Shown here: positions 15,539-23,445 of the stretch, piece after piece
How the letters are laid out: each line of letters opens with the position of its first letter
Position numbering within the stretch: position 1 is the first letter of the stretch
NCBI GenBank assembly: GCA_910576895.1
Contig: CAJTJZ010000041.1
Span: 1 to 23,841, forward strand
Source of the DNA: an uncultured Lachnospiraceae bacterium
GTDB lineage: Bacteria; Bacillota; Clostridia; Lachnospirales; Lachnospiraceae
DNA: 23,841 bases
Direction of reading: 5' to 3'
Notes under the pieces: generated by a model
Seen by the model: only the letters and a program-made list of their open reading frames with translations
What the model was told of the DNA's origin: nothing
Databases searched by the model: none
Program-made: the position numbers and the translations under genes

Positions 15539-17752
15539 ATGCAATTTTTTTTGTTGTCTAAATTCTTTGCTAATTTATTTATGGAGAAATATGCACATAA
15601 AAAGGATACTAATGAAAAACAAACAATTAAAGAACATCTTTATAAAACGGCAAAACTTGCGGAACAAAATGCAGTTGATGTATTTAGGTCAGCAGCTCAT
15701 GCAATTGGTATGGCTCATGATATTGGAAAATATGCAAATGCCTTTCAAGATAGATTGAATGGAGGAAAGGGAAAATTTGAACATTCTGCTTGTGGTGCGA
15801 TAGAATATCGAAAATTTTTAAAAACGGATCGTTTTGCTCCAATGATTGAATATTGTATTGCATGTCACCATACAGGCTTACAAGATGGAGGGGCAGGTCT
15901 TTTGGAAGGAACAATGTCCTATAGAATTTCTGAAAAAAGAGAAAAAGAATACACAGGTGACTGGGATTATAGTGATTATAAAGACGAGATAATATTAGAA
16001 ACACCAGATTTTAATTTAATAAAAAATTATTTTAGAGATTTGAAATCAGAAAAAGATTTTATTGAATTATATGCTTTTTTTACAAAATATCTTTTTTCTT
16101 GTCTTGTTGATGCAGATTTTATTGAAACGGAAGCTTTTTGTAAATCTGATGTTAAGCGTGGTCTTCAGGCAAATTTTCAGAAAGCCAAAGAATATCTTGC
16201 TGACAAATTATCTAAAATGCCTTCTAGTAGTGCCTTGCAAGCTGCAAGGTCGAGAATTCAAGAACAAGCATATGAAAATTCTAAAGAAAATACAAAAATT
16301 AGTATTCTTAATATGCCTACAGGCAGTGGAAAGACTTTATGTAGTTTAAAAATTGCTCTTGATAAAGTATTATTTGATAAAAGTAAAAAACGTATTATTT
16401 ATGTAATACCCTATATGGGTATTATTGAACAAACGGCAAAAGAATTTAATGATATTTTTGGAGAAGTCGTAGATATATTGCAGCATCATTCTAATTATTC
16501 TTTTGAGCAAGAAGGTGATAGTGAAAATCAGACAACTATAGAGAAATTAAAGTATGCATCAGAAAATTGGGATGCACCAATGATTATTACAACAGCAGTA
16601 CAGTTTTTTGAATCTTTGTGTCATTACAAAACATCATCCTTGAGAAAAATGCATAATATGGCAAATGCTATGATTGTTTTTGATGAAATACATACATTGC
16701 CGGTTGAATGCCTTCAGCCATGTATTCGAGGAATTGGTTATATTACAAAATATTTAAACTCAGAAGCAATTTTTCTTTCTGCAACAATGCCTGACTATAC
16801 AAAATTATTTGAAAAATATGTACCAGAATGCAGTATTTCATATTTAGTAAAAAATACATCTGATTTTCGTTATTTCAAGAAAGCAGAGTATATTACTTTA
16901 GGACGCTGTGATTTTGAAACAATTGCTCAGAAAGCGATTGAATTTAAACAAACTCTTATTATTACTAATTCTAAAAAAGCAGCCAAAGAACTATATCAAC
17001 TAGTGAGTGGAAATAAGTATCATTTATCTACATTTATGACACCTATTGATCGTGAAAAAACAATTGAATCAATAAAAAGAGATTTACATAATGGAAAACA
17101 GATTACAGTTGTTTCAACATCATTAATGGAAGCTGGAATTGATTTAGATTTCGAGGCAGTTTTTCGTGAATTGAATGGATTGGATAGTATTTTGCAAGCA
17201 GGCGGAAGAAGTAATCGTGAGGGAAAAAGAGAAAAAGGATTTGTATTTATATTTGAAAGAGATAATGATAAAGTATCAAAAGAAATACGTATTAATACTA
17301 CAAAAAAATTGCTTGAAACTTATGGAGATATTACTTCTAAGGAATGTATTGAGCAATATTATAATGAAATATTTTTTTTCAATGAGAAACAAATTGAAAG
17401 CAACAGCATAGCTGAGGGGGTGAAAAATTTTAGTGAAATTCCATTTAAAACATATGCAAAAAGTTTTAAATTGATTAAAGATGCCTCTGTAGGAATTATA
17501 ATTAATCAAGATGAAAATTGTAATCGTTTACTTGAGCATTTAAAGGAAGGTGATAGAACTGTTTTAAGAAGCCTGCAGAGATATATTGTTTCATTAAAAT
17601 ATAATCAGTGGGAAAATTGTGAATTTAATATTGCATTTGAAAAAGGAATTATTAATGATTGTAATGGTGTGTTTGTTTTGAACAATACGAAATATTATAA
17701 TGAAGAAACAGGATTGGATATAGAATTTAATGATGATATGATTTATGGATAA
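15539..17752 (+). CDS. cas3: CRISPR-associated helicase/nuclease Cas3 (type I-C)
   Basis: Cas3 is recruited by Cascade to unwind and cut target DNA. Residue numbers here count from GTG 15536. The HD nuclease domain shows H34, GMAHDIGK with H61-D62, H83, H111-H112 and D192. The SF2 helicase follows with Walker A MPTGSGKT (260-267), DEIH (383-386), SATM (415-418) and the motif VI region LQAGGRSNR (553-561). The family length fits. The start is unclear. GTG 15536 and ATG 15539 have only AAGGAC upstream, AAAAGGAG at 15508-15515 is too far, and homologues normally begin at the point corresponding to ATG 15581 (MEKYAHKK), which has no binding site. The first 15 residues are hydrophobic and unlike the family. 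It leads the cas operon. Confidence 0.93.
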   Translation: MQFFLLSKFFANLFMEKYAHKKDTNEKQTIKEHLYKTAKLAEQNAVDVFRSAAHAIGMAHDIGKYANAFQDRLNGGKGKFEHSACGAIEYRKFLKTDRFAPMIEYCIACHHTGLQDGGAGLLEGTMSYRISEKREKEYTGDWDYSDYKDEIILETPDFNLIKNYFRDLKSEKDFIELYAFFTKYLFSCLVDADFIETEAFCKSDVKRGLQANFQKAKEYLADKLSKMPSSSALQAARSRIQEQAYENSKENTKISILNMPTGSGKTLCSLKIALDKVLFDKSKKRIIYVIPYMGIIEQTAKEFNDIFGEVVDILQHHSNYSFEQEGDSENQTTIEKLKYASENWDAPMIITTAVQFFESLCHYKTSSLRKMHNMANAMIVFDEIHTLPVECLQPCIRGIGYITKYLNSEAIFLSATMPDYTKLFEKYVPECSISYLVKNTSDFRYFKKAEYITLGRCDFETIAQKAIEFKQTLIITNSKKAAKELYQLVSGNKYHLSTFMTPIDREKTIESIKRDLHNGKQITVVSTSLMEAGIDLDFEAVFRELNGLDSILQAGGRSNREGKREKGFVFIFERDNDKVSKEIRINTTKKLLETYGDITSKECIEQYYNEIFFFNEKQIESNSIAEGVKNFSEIPFKTYAKSFKLIKDASVGIIINQDENCNRLLEHLKEGDRTVLRSLQRYIVSLKYNQWENCEFNIAFEKGIINDCNGVFVLNNTKYYNEETGLDIEFNDDMIYG

Positions 17753-17777
17753 GCTGTTTAAAGGAGGTGATGTAAAA

Positions 17778-18497
17778 ATGAGTTATGGATTTAAAATAAT
17801 AGTAGAAGGTGATTATGCATTGTATACACGACCTGAAAGCAAAGTCGAACGTGTATCTTATGATGTTCCTACACCTTCTGCATTAGAAGGATTGATTAAA
17901 TCAGTTTATTGGAAGCCAGCAATACAATATCGTATCCAGCGTATTATTGTATTTAATCCGATTAGGTTTCTGAATGTACGCAGAAATGAAGTAAAAAGTA
18001 AAATTTCTCTTTCAAAAGTAAAGATGCAAATGAAAGGAAATAATTCTGCAGAAATTTTTGCATCGGAGGAACGAAGTCAACGTGCCAGTATGCTTTTGAG
18101 AGATGTTAAGTATGGTATTGAATTTTGCTTTGATTTAACAGGATTTCAATCAGAGAAAGATGATGAAGGAGTAAAAAAACATTATAATATATTAAAACGT
18201 CGATTGGAAAAAGGACAGTGTTTCAGACAGCCATGCTTGGGAATGAAAGAATTTGCAGTGAGCAAAATTGCGTTGGTGGAGGATTTTGATTATTATAAGA
18301 TTTCACCAGAACTTAAAGGAACTATGGATTTAGGATATATGTTGTATAGAATGAAATTTAAAGATGGTGGCAGTCCTATCAATGGTGACTGGGAAAATCC
18401 AAAATTTTCAGATGATGCAGATCCTATCTTTTATCATCCATATATGGTTGATGGAATTATTGATGTTGAAAAATATGTGGGAGAAATGATATGCTAA
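17778..18497 (+). CDS. cas5c: Cas5c (Cas5d), crRNA-processing endoribonuclease
   Basis: This is a 239-residue Cas5 of the Dvulg subtype. In type I-C this protein replaces Cas6, cutting the repeat hairpin and then staying on the 5' handle. The N-terminal fold (YGFKIIVEGDYALYTRPESK) and the segment PTPSALEGLIKSVYWKPA are characteristic. Y44 in the latter is a plausible equivalent of the catalytic tyrosine studied in Bacillus halodurans Cas5d, though I have not aligned the other residues. I chose ATG 17778 because a near-perfect AAAGGAGGTGAT lies just upstream. An in-frame ATG at 17745 overlaps cas3 and lacks such a site. It overlaps cas8c by 7 bp. Confidence 0.93.
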   Translation: MSYGFKIIVEGDYALYTRPESKVERVSYDVPTPSALEGLIKSVYWKPAIQYRIQRIIVFNPIRFLNVRRNEVKSKISLSKVKMQMKGNNSAEIFASEERSQRASMLLRDVKYGIEFCFDLTGFQSEKDDEGVKKHYNILKRRLEKGQCFRQPCLGMKEFAVSKIALVEDFDYYKISPELKGTMDLGYMLYRMKFKDGGSPINGDWENPKFSDDADPIFYHPYMVDGIIDVEKYVGEMIC

Positions 18498-20362
18498 TAA
18501 AAGCTTTATGTGATTATTACGATTATAAAAATGAAAAGAAACCATCTACAATTCCTGATGGATATGATGTTCAACCAGTAAGCTGGCAAGTTCATTTGAC
18601 GGAAAATGGGGAAATTTCCTCAATCAATGATTATCGTAATGAAGTAGAGATATTTCAGGAAACAAAAAATAGGGATGGAACAATTACAAAAAAACTGAAA
18701 AAAATAAAAAAAGTTCCAAAAGAAATTAGTTTGCCAGAACGTACACAAAAAACGGCAGTTTGTTCTAATATTATTGAACATAGACCATTATACCTTTTTG
18801 GATTAAATTATTTTGATGGAAAACTTACGCCAGATGATAAGACAGAAAAAGCTAAAAAATCTCATGATGATTTTGTAAAAAAAAATCTTGAATTTTTTCA
18901 AGATTTAAATTCACCGATTTGTGTCGCTTATAGAAAATTTATTGAAAATTGGGTTCCTGTACAGCAGACAGAAAATCAATATTTGCTGGCATTGGGAAAA
19001 GAGTATGCAAATTCTTATTTTTGTTTTGTTCTTGACAGTGACATTACAAAGTCACCACAAGAAGATGCTGCATTTATGGAAAAGTATCAGAAACAGTTAT
19101 TAGAAAATAAGAAAAATTCTGTATCAGAAGATGTTTATACTGCAATATGTCCAATTTTAGGAGAAAAACTTCCAGCGGCAAGAATCCATGACAAGATAAA
19201 ATTTCCTGGTGGAAATTCATCAGGTTGTGTTTTAGTTGGTATGAAAGAATCTGCTTATGAATCGTATGGAAAAACACAGTCATACAATAGCAGTATTTCT
19301 GAAATTGCTATGAAAAAATATACAACAGCTTTTAATCATCTTGTCAATGACCTTCATCATAGGGCAATTATAAATGATATGGTTTTTGTGTTTTTTGCAT
19401 TAGAATATAATGATACAAAAGAATGTGATTTATTTTCACAGTTTTTTAAGGAAGCACCAAAAAGTAATGATGATAGAGTGTTGGAAGAAATTATAAAAAA
19501 AATAAAAACAGGCATATCAGTAGATTATTCTGCATTAGATATCCATGATACAGTAGAATTTTATGTAGCAGGATTTACGCCAAATAGTTCTCGTATTTGT
19601 CAGAAATTTATGATAAAAGATAGTTTTGGAAAGATAATGGAAAATATGACTCAGCATCAAATTGATATGATGACAGCAGGAAATGAGCAAGGAATGATCG
19701 GATTTGGAAAAATTGCTAAGGAGCTGATATCGCCTAAATCTACAAAAGATTCTGTTCCGCCTCCGCTTATGACAGGGATTATTCATGCAGCAAGCAATGG
19801 AGATTTTTATCCACAGGAATTGCTTGCCACTGTTATTCAGCGAGTTAAGACAGATCATAATGAAGAAAAAAATCATTTTATCAAGATGAATTTTACACGT
19901 ATTGGCATTATTAAGGCATGTATTAATCGGAAGTATCGAAAAATAAAAAATAAGGAGGAGATAAAAATGGCATTGAATTTAGAAGAAAAAAGTACTGCAT
20001 ATCGTTGTGGAAGACTTTTTGCAGTGTTGGAAAAAATTCAGCAAGATTCGGCACAGGGAAAATTAAACACTACAATTGTAGATGGATATTTTTCATCTGC
20101 TTGTTCTAAACCTGCAACTGTATTTCCGAAATTGGAGTTATCAAATCATCATTTGAAAAAATTAGAGGAAAAATCAGTGAAATTTTATAAACGTCTTTTG
20201 GGAGAAATTATGAGTGAAATGGGAACATTTTTTCCAATAGTTCTTAGTCTTGAAGATCAGGGACGTTTTATTCTTGGTTATTATCAACAAAATCAATCAT
20301 TATATACTTCTAATAATAATATAAGTGTAGATAAGGAGAATCATTATGGAAAATGCAATTAA
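18491..20362 (+). CDS. cas8c: Cas8c (Csd1), large subunit of type I-C Cascade
   Basis: This 623-residue protein recognises the PAM and opens target DNA within Cascade. The N-terminus (MLIKALCDYYDY...PDGYDVQPVSWQVHL) and LPERTQKTAV, LFGLNYF and PSVC-like segments follow the Csd1 pattern. The C-terminal helical region (about 493-623; YRCGRLFAVLEKIQQDSAQG) is the small-subunit-like domain, also made separately as Cas11c. Expression is coupled to cas5c by a 7-bp overlap and to cas7c by a 17-bp overlap. Length agrees with the family, and no disruption is seen. Confidence 0.93.
   Translation: MLIKALCDYYDYKNEKKPSTIPDGYDVQPVSWQVHLTENGEISSINDYRNEVEIFQETKNRDGTITKKLKKIKKVPKEISLPERTQKTAVCSNIIEHRPLYLFGLNYFDGKLTPDDKTEKAKKSHDDFVKKNLEFFQDLNSPICVAYRKFIENWVPVQQTENQYLLALGKEYANSYFCFVLDSDITKSPQEDAAFMEKYQKQLLENKKNSVSEDVYTAICPILGEKLPAARIHDKIKFPGGNSSGCVLVGMKESAYESYGKTQSYNSSISEIAMKKYTTAFNHLVNDLHHRAIINDMVFVFFALEYNDTKECDLFSQFFKEAPKSNDDRVLEEIIKKIKTGISVDYSALDIHDTVEFYVAGFTPNSSRICQKFMIKDSFGKIMENMTQHQIDMMTAGNEQGMIGFGKIAKELISPKSTKDSVPPPLMTGIIHAASNGDFYPQELLATVIQRVKTDHNEEKNHFIKMNFTRIGIIKACINRKYRKIKNKEEIKMALNLEEKSTAYRCGRLFAVLEKIQQDSAQGKLNTTIVDGYFSSACSKPATVFPKLELSNHHLKKLEEKSVKFYKRLLGEIMSEMGTFFPIVLSLEDQGRFILGYYQQNQSLYTSNNNISVDKENHYGKCN
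19952..19969 (+). promoter_or_regulatory. Internal ribosome binding site for Cas11c inside cas8c
   Basis: AAGGAGGAG (19952-19960) is followed by an ATG at 19967-19969 in the cas8c frame, 8 bp after GGAGG. It is one of the strongest binding sites in the locus, although it lies within coding sequence, where it encodes K-E-E. Confidence 0.8.
19967..20362 (+). CDS. cas11c: Cas11c, small Cascade subunit translated from within cas8c
   Basis: This 131-residue protein is identical to the C-terminus of Cas8c (from residue 493, MALNLEEKSTAYRCGRLFAV). Work on other type I-C systems has shown that the small subunit comes from an internal start in cas8c and is needed for Cascade assembly. Here the sequence shows it directly: ATG 19967 is in frame and preceded by AAGGAGGAG with ideal spacing. 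The start falls at the boundary of the helical domain. It would bind along the Cas7 backbone in two or so copies. Translation from this site is inferred, not shown. Confidence 0.82.
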   Translation: MALNLEEKSTAYRCGRLFAVLEKIQQDSAQGKLNTTIVDGYFSSACSKPATVFPKLELSNHHLKKLEEKSVKFYKRLLGEIMSEMGTFFPIVLSLEDQGRFILGYYQQNQSLYTSNNNISVDKENHYGKCN

Positions 20363-21212
20363 AAATCGATATGAATTTGTTATGTTTTTTGATGTGGAAA
20401 ATGGAAATCCAAATGGAGATCCAGATGCGGGCAATCAACCAAGTGTTGATCCAGAAACAGCATTAGGTATCGTCACAGATGTTTGTCTAAAACGTAAAAT
20501 TAGAAATTATATAGAATTGATAAAAGAAGGGGAAGAAGGGTATAATATATTAATCAAAAATGACAGAAATTTAAATTCAAAATTTACAGAAGCTTATGAT
20601 ATATTAAATCTTGAGAAAAAACAAAAAGGAAAAAATAAAGATGATGTGCAGAAGGCACAACAGTATATGTGTAAAAATTATTTTGATGTGCGTACATTTG
20701 GAGCTGTAATGAGTACTGGTGATGATCAATGTGGTACAGTCAGAGGACCTGTGCAGATTAATTTTGCAAGAAGTATTGATCCAGTTTTTTCTCAAGATAT
20801 TACGATTACACGTCAGGCAAAGACAAGTGAAACAAGAGAAAATGCAGGTAATTCTGAGATGGGAAAAAAGAGTATTATTTATTATGGACTTTATAGGGCA
20901 GAAGGTTATATTTCAGCATCATTAGCACAAAAAACAACTGGATTTTCAGAGAAGGATCTGGAAATTTTATGGGAAGCAATTATCAATATGTTTGAACATG
21001 ACAGAAGTGCTGCAAGAGGAAAAATGTGTATGAGAAAACTTTATGTATTTCGTCATGAATCGCACTTGGGAAACGCTTCGTCACATATTCTTTTTGATAA
21101 AATTATTGTTGAAAAAAATAGTAATATTATTGTTCCAAGAAAATTTACAGATTATACAATTACAGTAAACAAAGCAATGCCAGAGGGCGTTACTTTTATA
21201 GAAAAATTATGA
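20346..21212 (+). CDS. cas7c: Cas7c (Csd2), Cascade backbone subunit
   Basis: This 288-residue RAMP protein forms the helical backbone that holds the crRNA spacer. The signature FFDVENGNPNGDPDAGN near the N-terminus (about 14-30) is diagnostic of Csd2/Csh2-type Cas7. VRTFGAVMSTG and the RGPVQINFARS segment are also typical. AAGGAGA upstream supports ATG 20346. It overlaps cas8c by 17 bp and cas4 by 4 bp (ATGA), so the Cascade genes are tightly coupled. Confidence 0.95.
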   Translation: MENAIKNRYEFVMFFDVENGNPNGDPDAGNQPSVDPETALGIVTDVCLKRKIRNYIELIKEGEEGYNILIKNDRNLNSKFTEAYDILNLEKKQKGKNKDDVQKAQQYMCKNYFDVRTFGAVMSTGDDQCGTVRGPVQINFARSIDPVFSQDITITRQAKTSETRENAGNSEMGKKSIIYYGLYRAEGYISASLAQKTTGFSEKDLEILWEAIINMFEHDRSAARGKMCMRKLYVFRHESHLGNASSHILFDKIIVEKNSNIIVPRKFTDYTITVNKAMPEGVTFIEKL

Positions 21213-21880
21213 TAGATATAAATGAAACAACAATAAATATACGTACGATTCAACATTATATGTATTGTCCAAGGCGTTGGGGATTATTGGAAATTAATAA
21301 TGATTGGAAAGAAAATGCATTTGTAGTAAAAGCTGATATTATGCATAAAAGAGTTCATGATGGCAGTCATGATTTTTTAAATAAGAAAAAGATAGTAAAA
21401 AGCTCGATAACATTGTATAATGATCTTCCAGAATATGATTTATTTGGCATAACTGATTGTATTGAGTTTATAAAGGATAAAAATGGTATCGAGATCCAAG
21501 GACTTCAAGATTTATATGCTGTAAAAATTATAGAATATAAGCCAAAACCTCCCAAAGATTGTGATTATCATGAAACAGATGCAATACAGGTGTTTGCACA
21601 AAAATTATGTGCTGATTATATATGGGGAAGCAATGCAGAATGTTTTATTTATTATTCAGATATAAAAAGACGTATCAGTCTGCCATTTGATAGTATGTTT
21701 GAATATTATGACAAAATTTTAAAAAAACTTTTGGGTGAAATGAGAGAAATAATAAAAAAACATCAGATACCAATCCGAAAAAAAGGACAGAAGTGTATGG
21801 GATGTTCTATGAAAGATGTTTGCTTTTATAAAGATAGTGCGTATTCAGTAAAAAATGAAATATATAAAAATATGTTGTAA
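21209..21880 (+). CDS. cas4: Cas4, Fe-S exonuclease for spacer acquisition
   Basis: This 223-residue RecB-like nuclease trims prespacers and helps select those with a PAM and insert them in the correct orientation. Four cysteines, C20 (in HYMYCPRRW) and C196, C199, C205 (CMGCSMKDVC), fit the Fe-S cluster of Cas4. H46 in ADIMHKRVH and the IIEYKPKPP segment are the nuclease residues. The start overlaps the cas7c stop as ATGA. It ends just before the cas1 binding site, so the adaptation genes cas4-cas1-cas2 are contiguous. Confidence 0.93.
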   Translation: MIDINETTINIRTIQHYMYCPRRWGLLEINNDWKENAFVVKADIMHKRVHDGSHDFLNKKKIVKSSITLYNDLPEYDLFGITDCIEFIKDKNGIEIQGLQDLYAVKIIEYKPKPPKDCDYHETDAIQVFAQKLCADYIWGSNAECFIYYSDIKRRISLPFDSMFEYYDKILKKLLGEMREIIKKHQIPIRKKGQKCMGCSMKDVCFYKDSAYSVKNEIYKNML

Positions 21881-21892
21881 GGAGGGCGATAC

Positions 21893-22915
21893 TTGAGAAA
21901 ATTATTAAATTCATTATATATTATTGATGAAACAATTTGGCTGACACTTGATGGAGAAAATATTGTCTGCAAAGATAACGATGGAGAAAAATTTCGACTT
22001 CCATTTGTAAATATAGAAGAGATTTTTTGTTTTTCATATCTTGGATGTTCACCTGCACTTATGGGAAAATGTGCTGATTTAGGAATTGCTCTGAATTTTA
22101 TATCACCACAAGGTGAATTTCTTGCTCGTGTTCAGGGAAAGAGAAAGGGAAATATATTTCTTAGAAAAGCACAGTTTGAACAATTTGCAGATCCACCAGT
22201 TTTTTTGGCACAAAATACAGTTGCCACTAAAATTCATAATACAGTTTTCCTTATTAAGCGTTCTCTTAGAGATTATCCAAAAATAGATGAGAATGATGAA
22301 ATCACTCAATGTATTAAATATCTTCAAGGTGAAATTGATAAAGTATATCAAACAAAGGATATAGACTCTTTAAGAGGGATCGAAGGAAATTGTGCAAAGG
22401 AGTATTTTAGTATATTTGATAAACTAATTTTGACACAGAAAGAAGACTTTTATCTTATTAAGAGAACAAAGCGTCCTCCGTTAGATAAAGTAAATGCAAT
22501 GCTCTCTTATTTATATACAATTATGACTAGTACATATGCATCTGCATTAGAAAGTGTTGGTCTTGATAGTTGTTATGGATTTTATCATGTATTGCGTTCA
22601 GGAAGAAGTAGTCTTGCATGTGATTTAGTTGAAGAAGCAAGAGCTATTATAGAACGAATGGTATTGACTTTGATAAATTTAAAACAAATTAATGCAAGAG
22701 ATTTTGATGTACAGGAAAGTGGAGCAGTGCTTTTAACAAAAGATGGCAAGAAAAAAGTTTTGGCAGCATGGCAAGAAAAACGCAGAAGTACAATTCTTCA
22801 TCCATTTTTAAAAGAAAAAATTCCATTTGGATTATTGCCATATGTGCAAAGTTCTTTACTTGTAAAATACATTCGTGGAGAAATTAAAGAATACCCATGT
22901 TTTTTACAAAAATAA
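21893..22915 (+). CDS. cas1: Cas1 integrase (type I-C)
   Basis: This 340-residue integrase inserts new spacers at the leader end together with Cas2. The N-terminal beta domain (LLNSLYIIDETIWLTLDGEN) is followed by the helical catalytic domain. The metal-binding residues are E164 (RGIEGN), H232 (GFYHVLRSGRSSLACD) and E247 (DLVEEA). The start is a TTG at 21893: AAGGAGGG ends 6 bp upstream and no ATG fits as well. The translation begins MRKLLNSLYI, which matches where type I-C Cas1 proteins begin. Confidence 0.95.
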   Translation: MRKLLNSLYIIDETIWLTLDGENIVCKDNDGEKFRLPFVNIEEIFCFSYLGCSPALMGKCADLGIALNFISPQGEFLARVQGKRKGNIFLRKAQFEQFADPPVFLAQNTVATKIHNTVFLIKRSLRDYPKIDENDEITQCIKYLQGEIDKVYQTKDIDSLRGIEGNCAKEYFSIFDKLILTQKEDFYLIKRTKRPPLDKVNAMLSYLYTIMTSTYASALESVGLDSCYGFYHVLRSGRSSLACDLVEEARAIIERMVLTLINLKQINARDFDVQESGAVLLTKDGKKKVLAAWQEKRRSTILHPFLKEKIPFGLLPYVQSSLLVKYIRGEIKEYPCFLQK

Positions 22916-22932
22916 ATTTGGAGGAAATACCT

Positions 22933-23223
22933 ATGATGGTTTTGGTAAGCTATGATGTTAGTACAATAGACAGTGGAGGTAAAACTCGTTTACGCAAAGT
23001 TGCTAAAGAATGTGTGAATTATGGACAACGTGTGCAAAATTCTGTATTTGAAATTGATACGGATTATGGTACGTTTTTAAAAATTAAAGATAAGCTTCTA
23101 CAATTAATTGATGTAAAGCAAGATAGCCTTCGTTTCTATTATTTAGGAAATAATTGGGAACATCGTATTGAACATTTTGGAGTAAAGGAAACATATAATC
23201 CAGAAGGTATATTGATAATATAG
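22933..23223 (+). CDS. cas2: Cas2 (type I-C)
   Basis: This 96-residue protein has a ferredoxin-like fold and forms the core of the Cas1-Cas2 integrase. The first strand VLVSYDVS carries the conserved D8. YGQRVQNSVFE and LRFYYLGNNWEHRIEHFG are typical of the I-C Cas2. I chose ATG 22933 because GGAGGA lies 7 bp upstream (22920-22925). ATG 22936 is equally close to the family start. An upstream in-frame ATG at 22897 overlaps cas1 and has no binding site. Confidence 0.94.
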   Translation: MMVLVSYDVSTIDSGGKTRLRKVAKECVNYGQRVQNSVFEIDTDYGTFLKIKDKLLQLIDVKQDSLRFYYLGNNWEHRIEHFGVKETYNPEGILII

Positions 23224-23445
23224 TATCTATTGATTATTAATTAAATAAGTGTGAACTATTTTTACTAATTTATTGTTTTGAAAATATGTTGCGAAGTTAC
23301 AGTAATATTAAAAATTTGGGTAGGTTCGCAGAAAAATATTGTTTTAAAGTTTGTTTTTTACGAATAAAGGTGTAAAATTACTTAATATTCATATTTAAAT
23401 TTATATATATGGTATATATATATTTTTTATATACCATATCTTGCG
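23224..23445 (+). promoter_or_regulatory. CRISPR leader
   Basis: This is 222 bp of very AT-rich DNA between cas2 and the first repeat, without a gene. It would hold the array promoter and the Cas1-Cas2 docking site. A possible promoter is TTGTTT (23351-23356), 16 bp, TAAAAT (23373-23378). A short inverted pair, TGCGAA (23290-23295) and TTCGCA (23325-23330), is present, plus the 12-bp hairpin at 23407-23439 described separately. Its position fixes the array as transcribed on the plus strand. Confidence 0.75.
23407..23439. repeat. Perfect 12-bp inverted repeat at the leader-array junction
   Basis: ATATGGTATATA (23407-23418) and TATATACCATAT (23428-23439) are exact inverted copies, separated by 9 bp. 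The right arm ends 6 bp before repeat 1. It may be a site bound by a DNA-bending or integration factor, or a weak terminator for the cas transcript. The role is inference. Confidence 0.75.

Noticed and set aside
15517..15561. Short frame with ATG 15517 next to AAAAGGAG before cas3
   Set aside because: The spacing between AGGAG and the ATG is one base, too short for normal initiation, and the peptide is not recognisable. It is kept only as a clue to the cas3 start problem.
15684..16349. Overlapping open frames on both strands inside cas3
   Set aside because: The frame carrying the HD and Walker A motifs is clearly the real one, and the others have no family features.
23290..23330. TGCGAA...TTCGCA pair in the leader considered as an operator
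   Set aside because: The arms are only 6 bp and 29 bp apart. This is expected by chance and not strong enough to list as a separate site.
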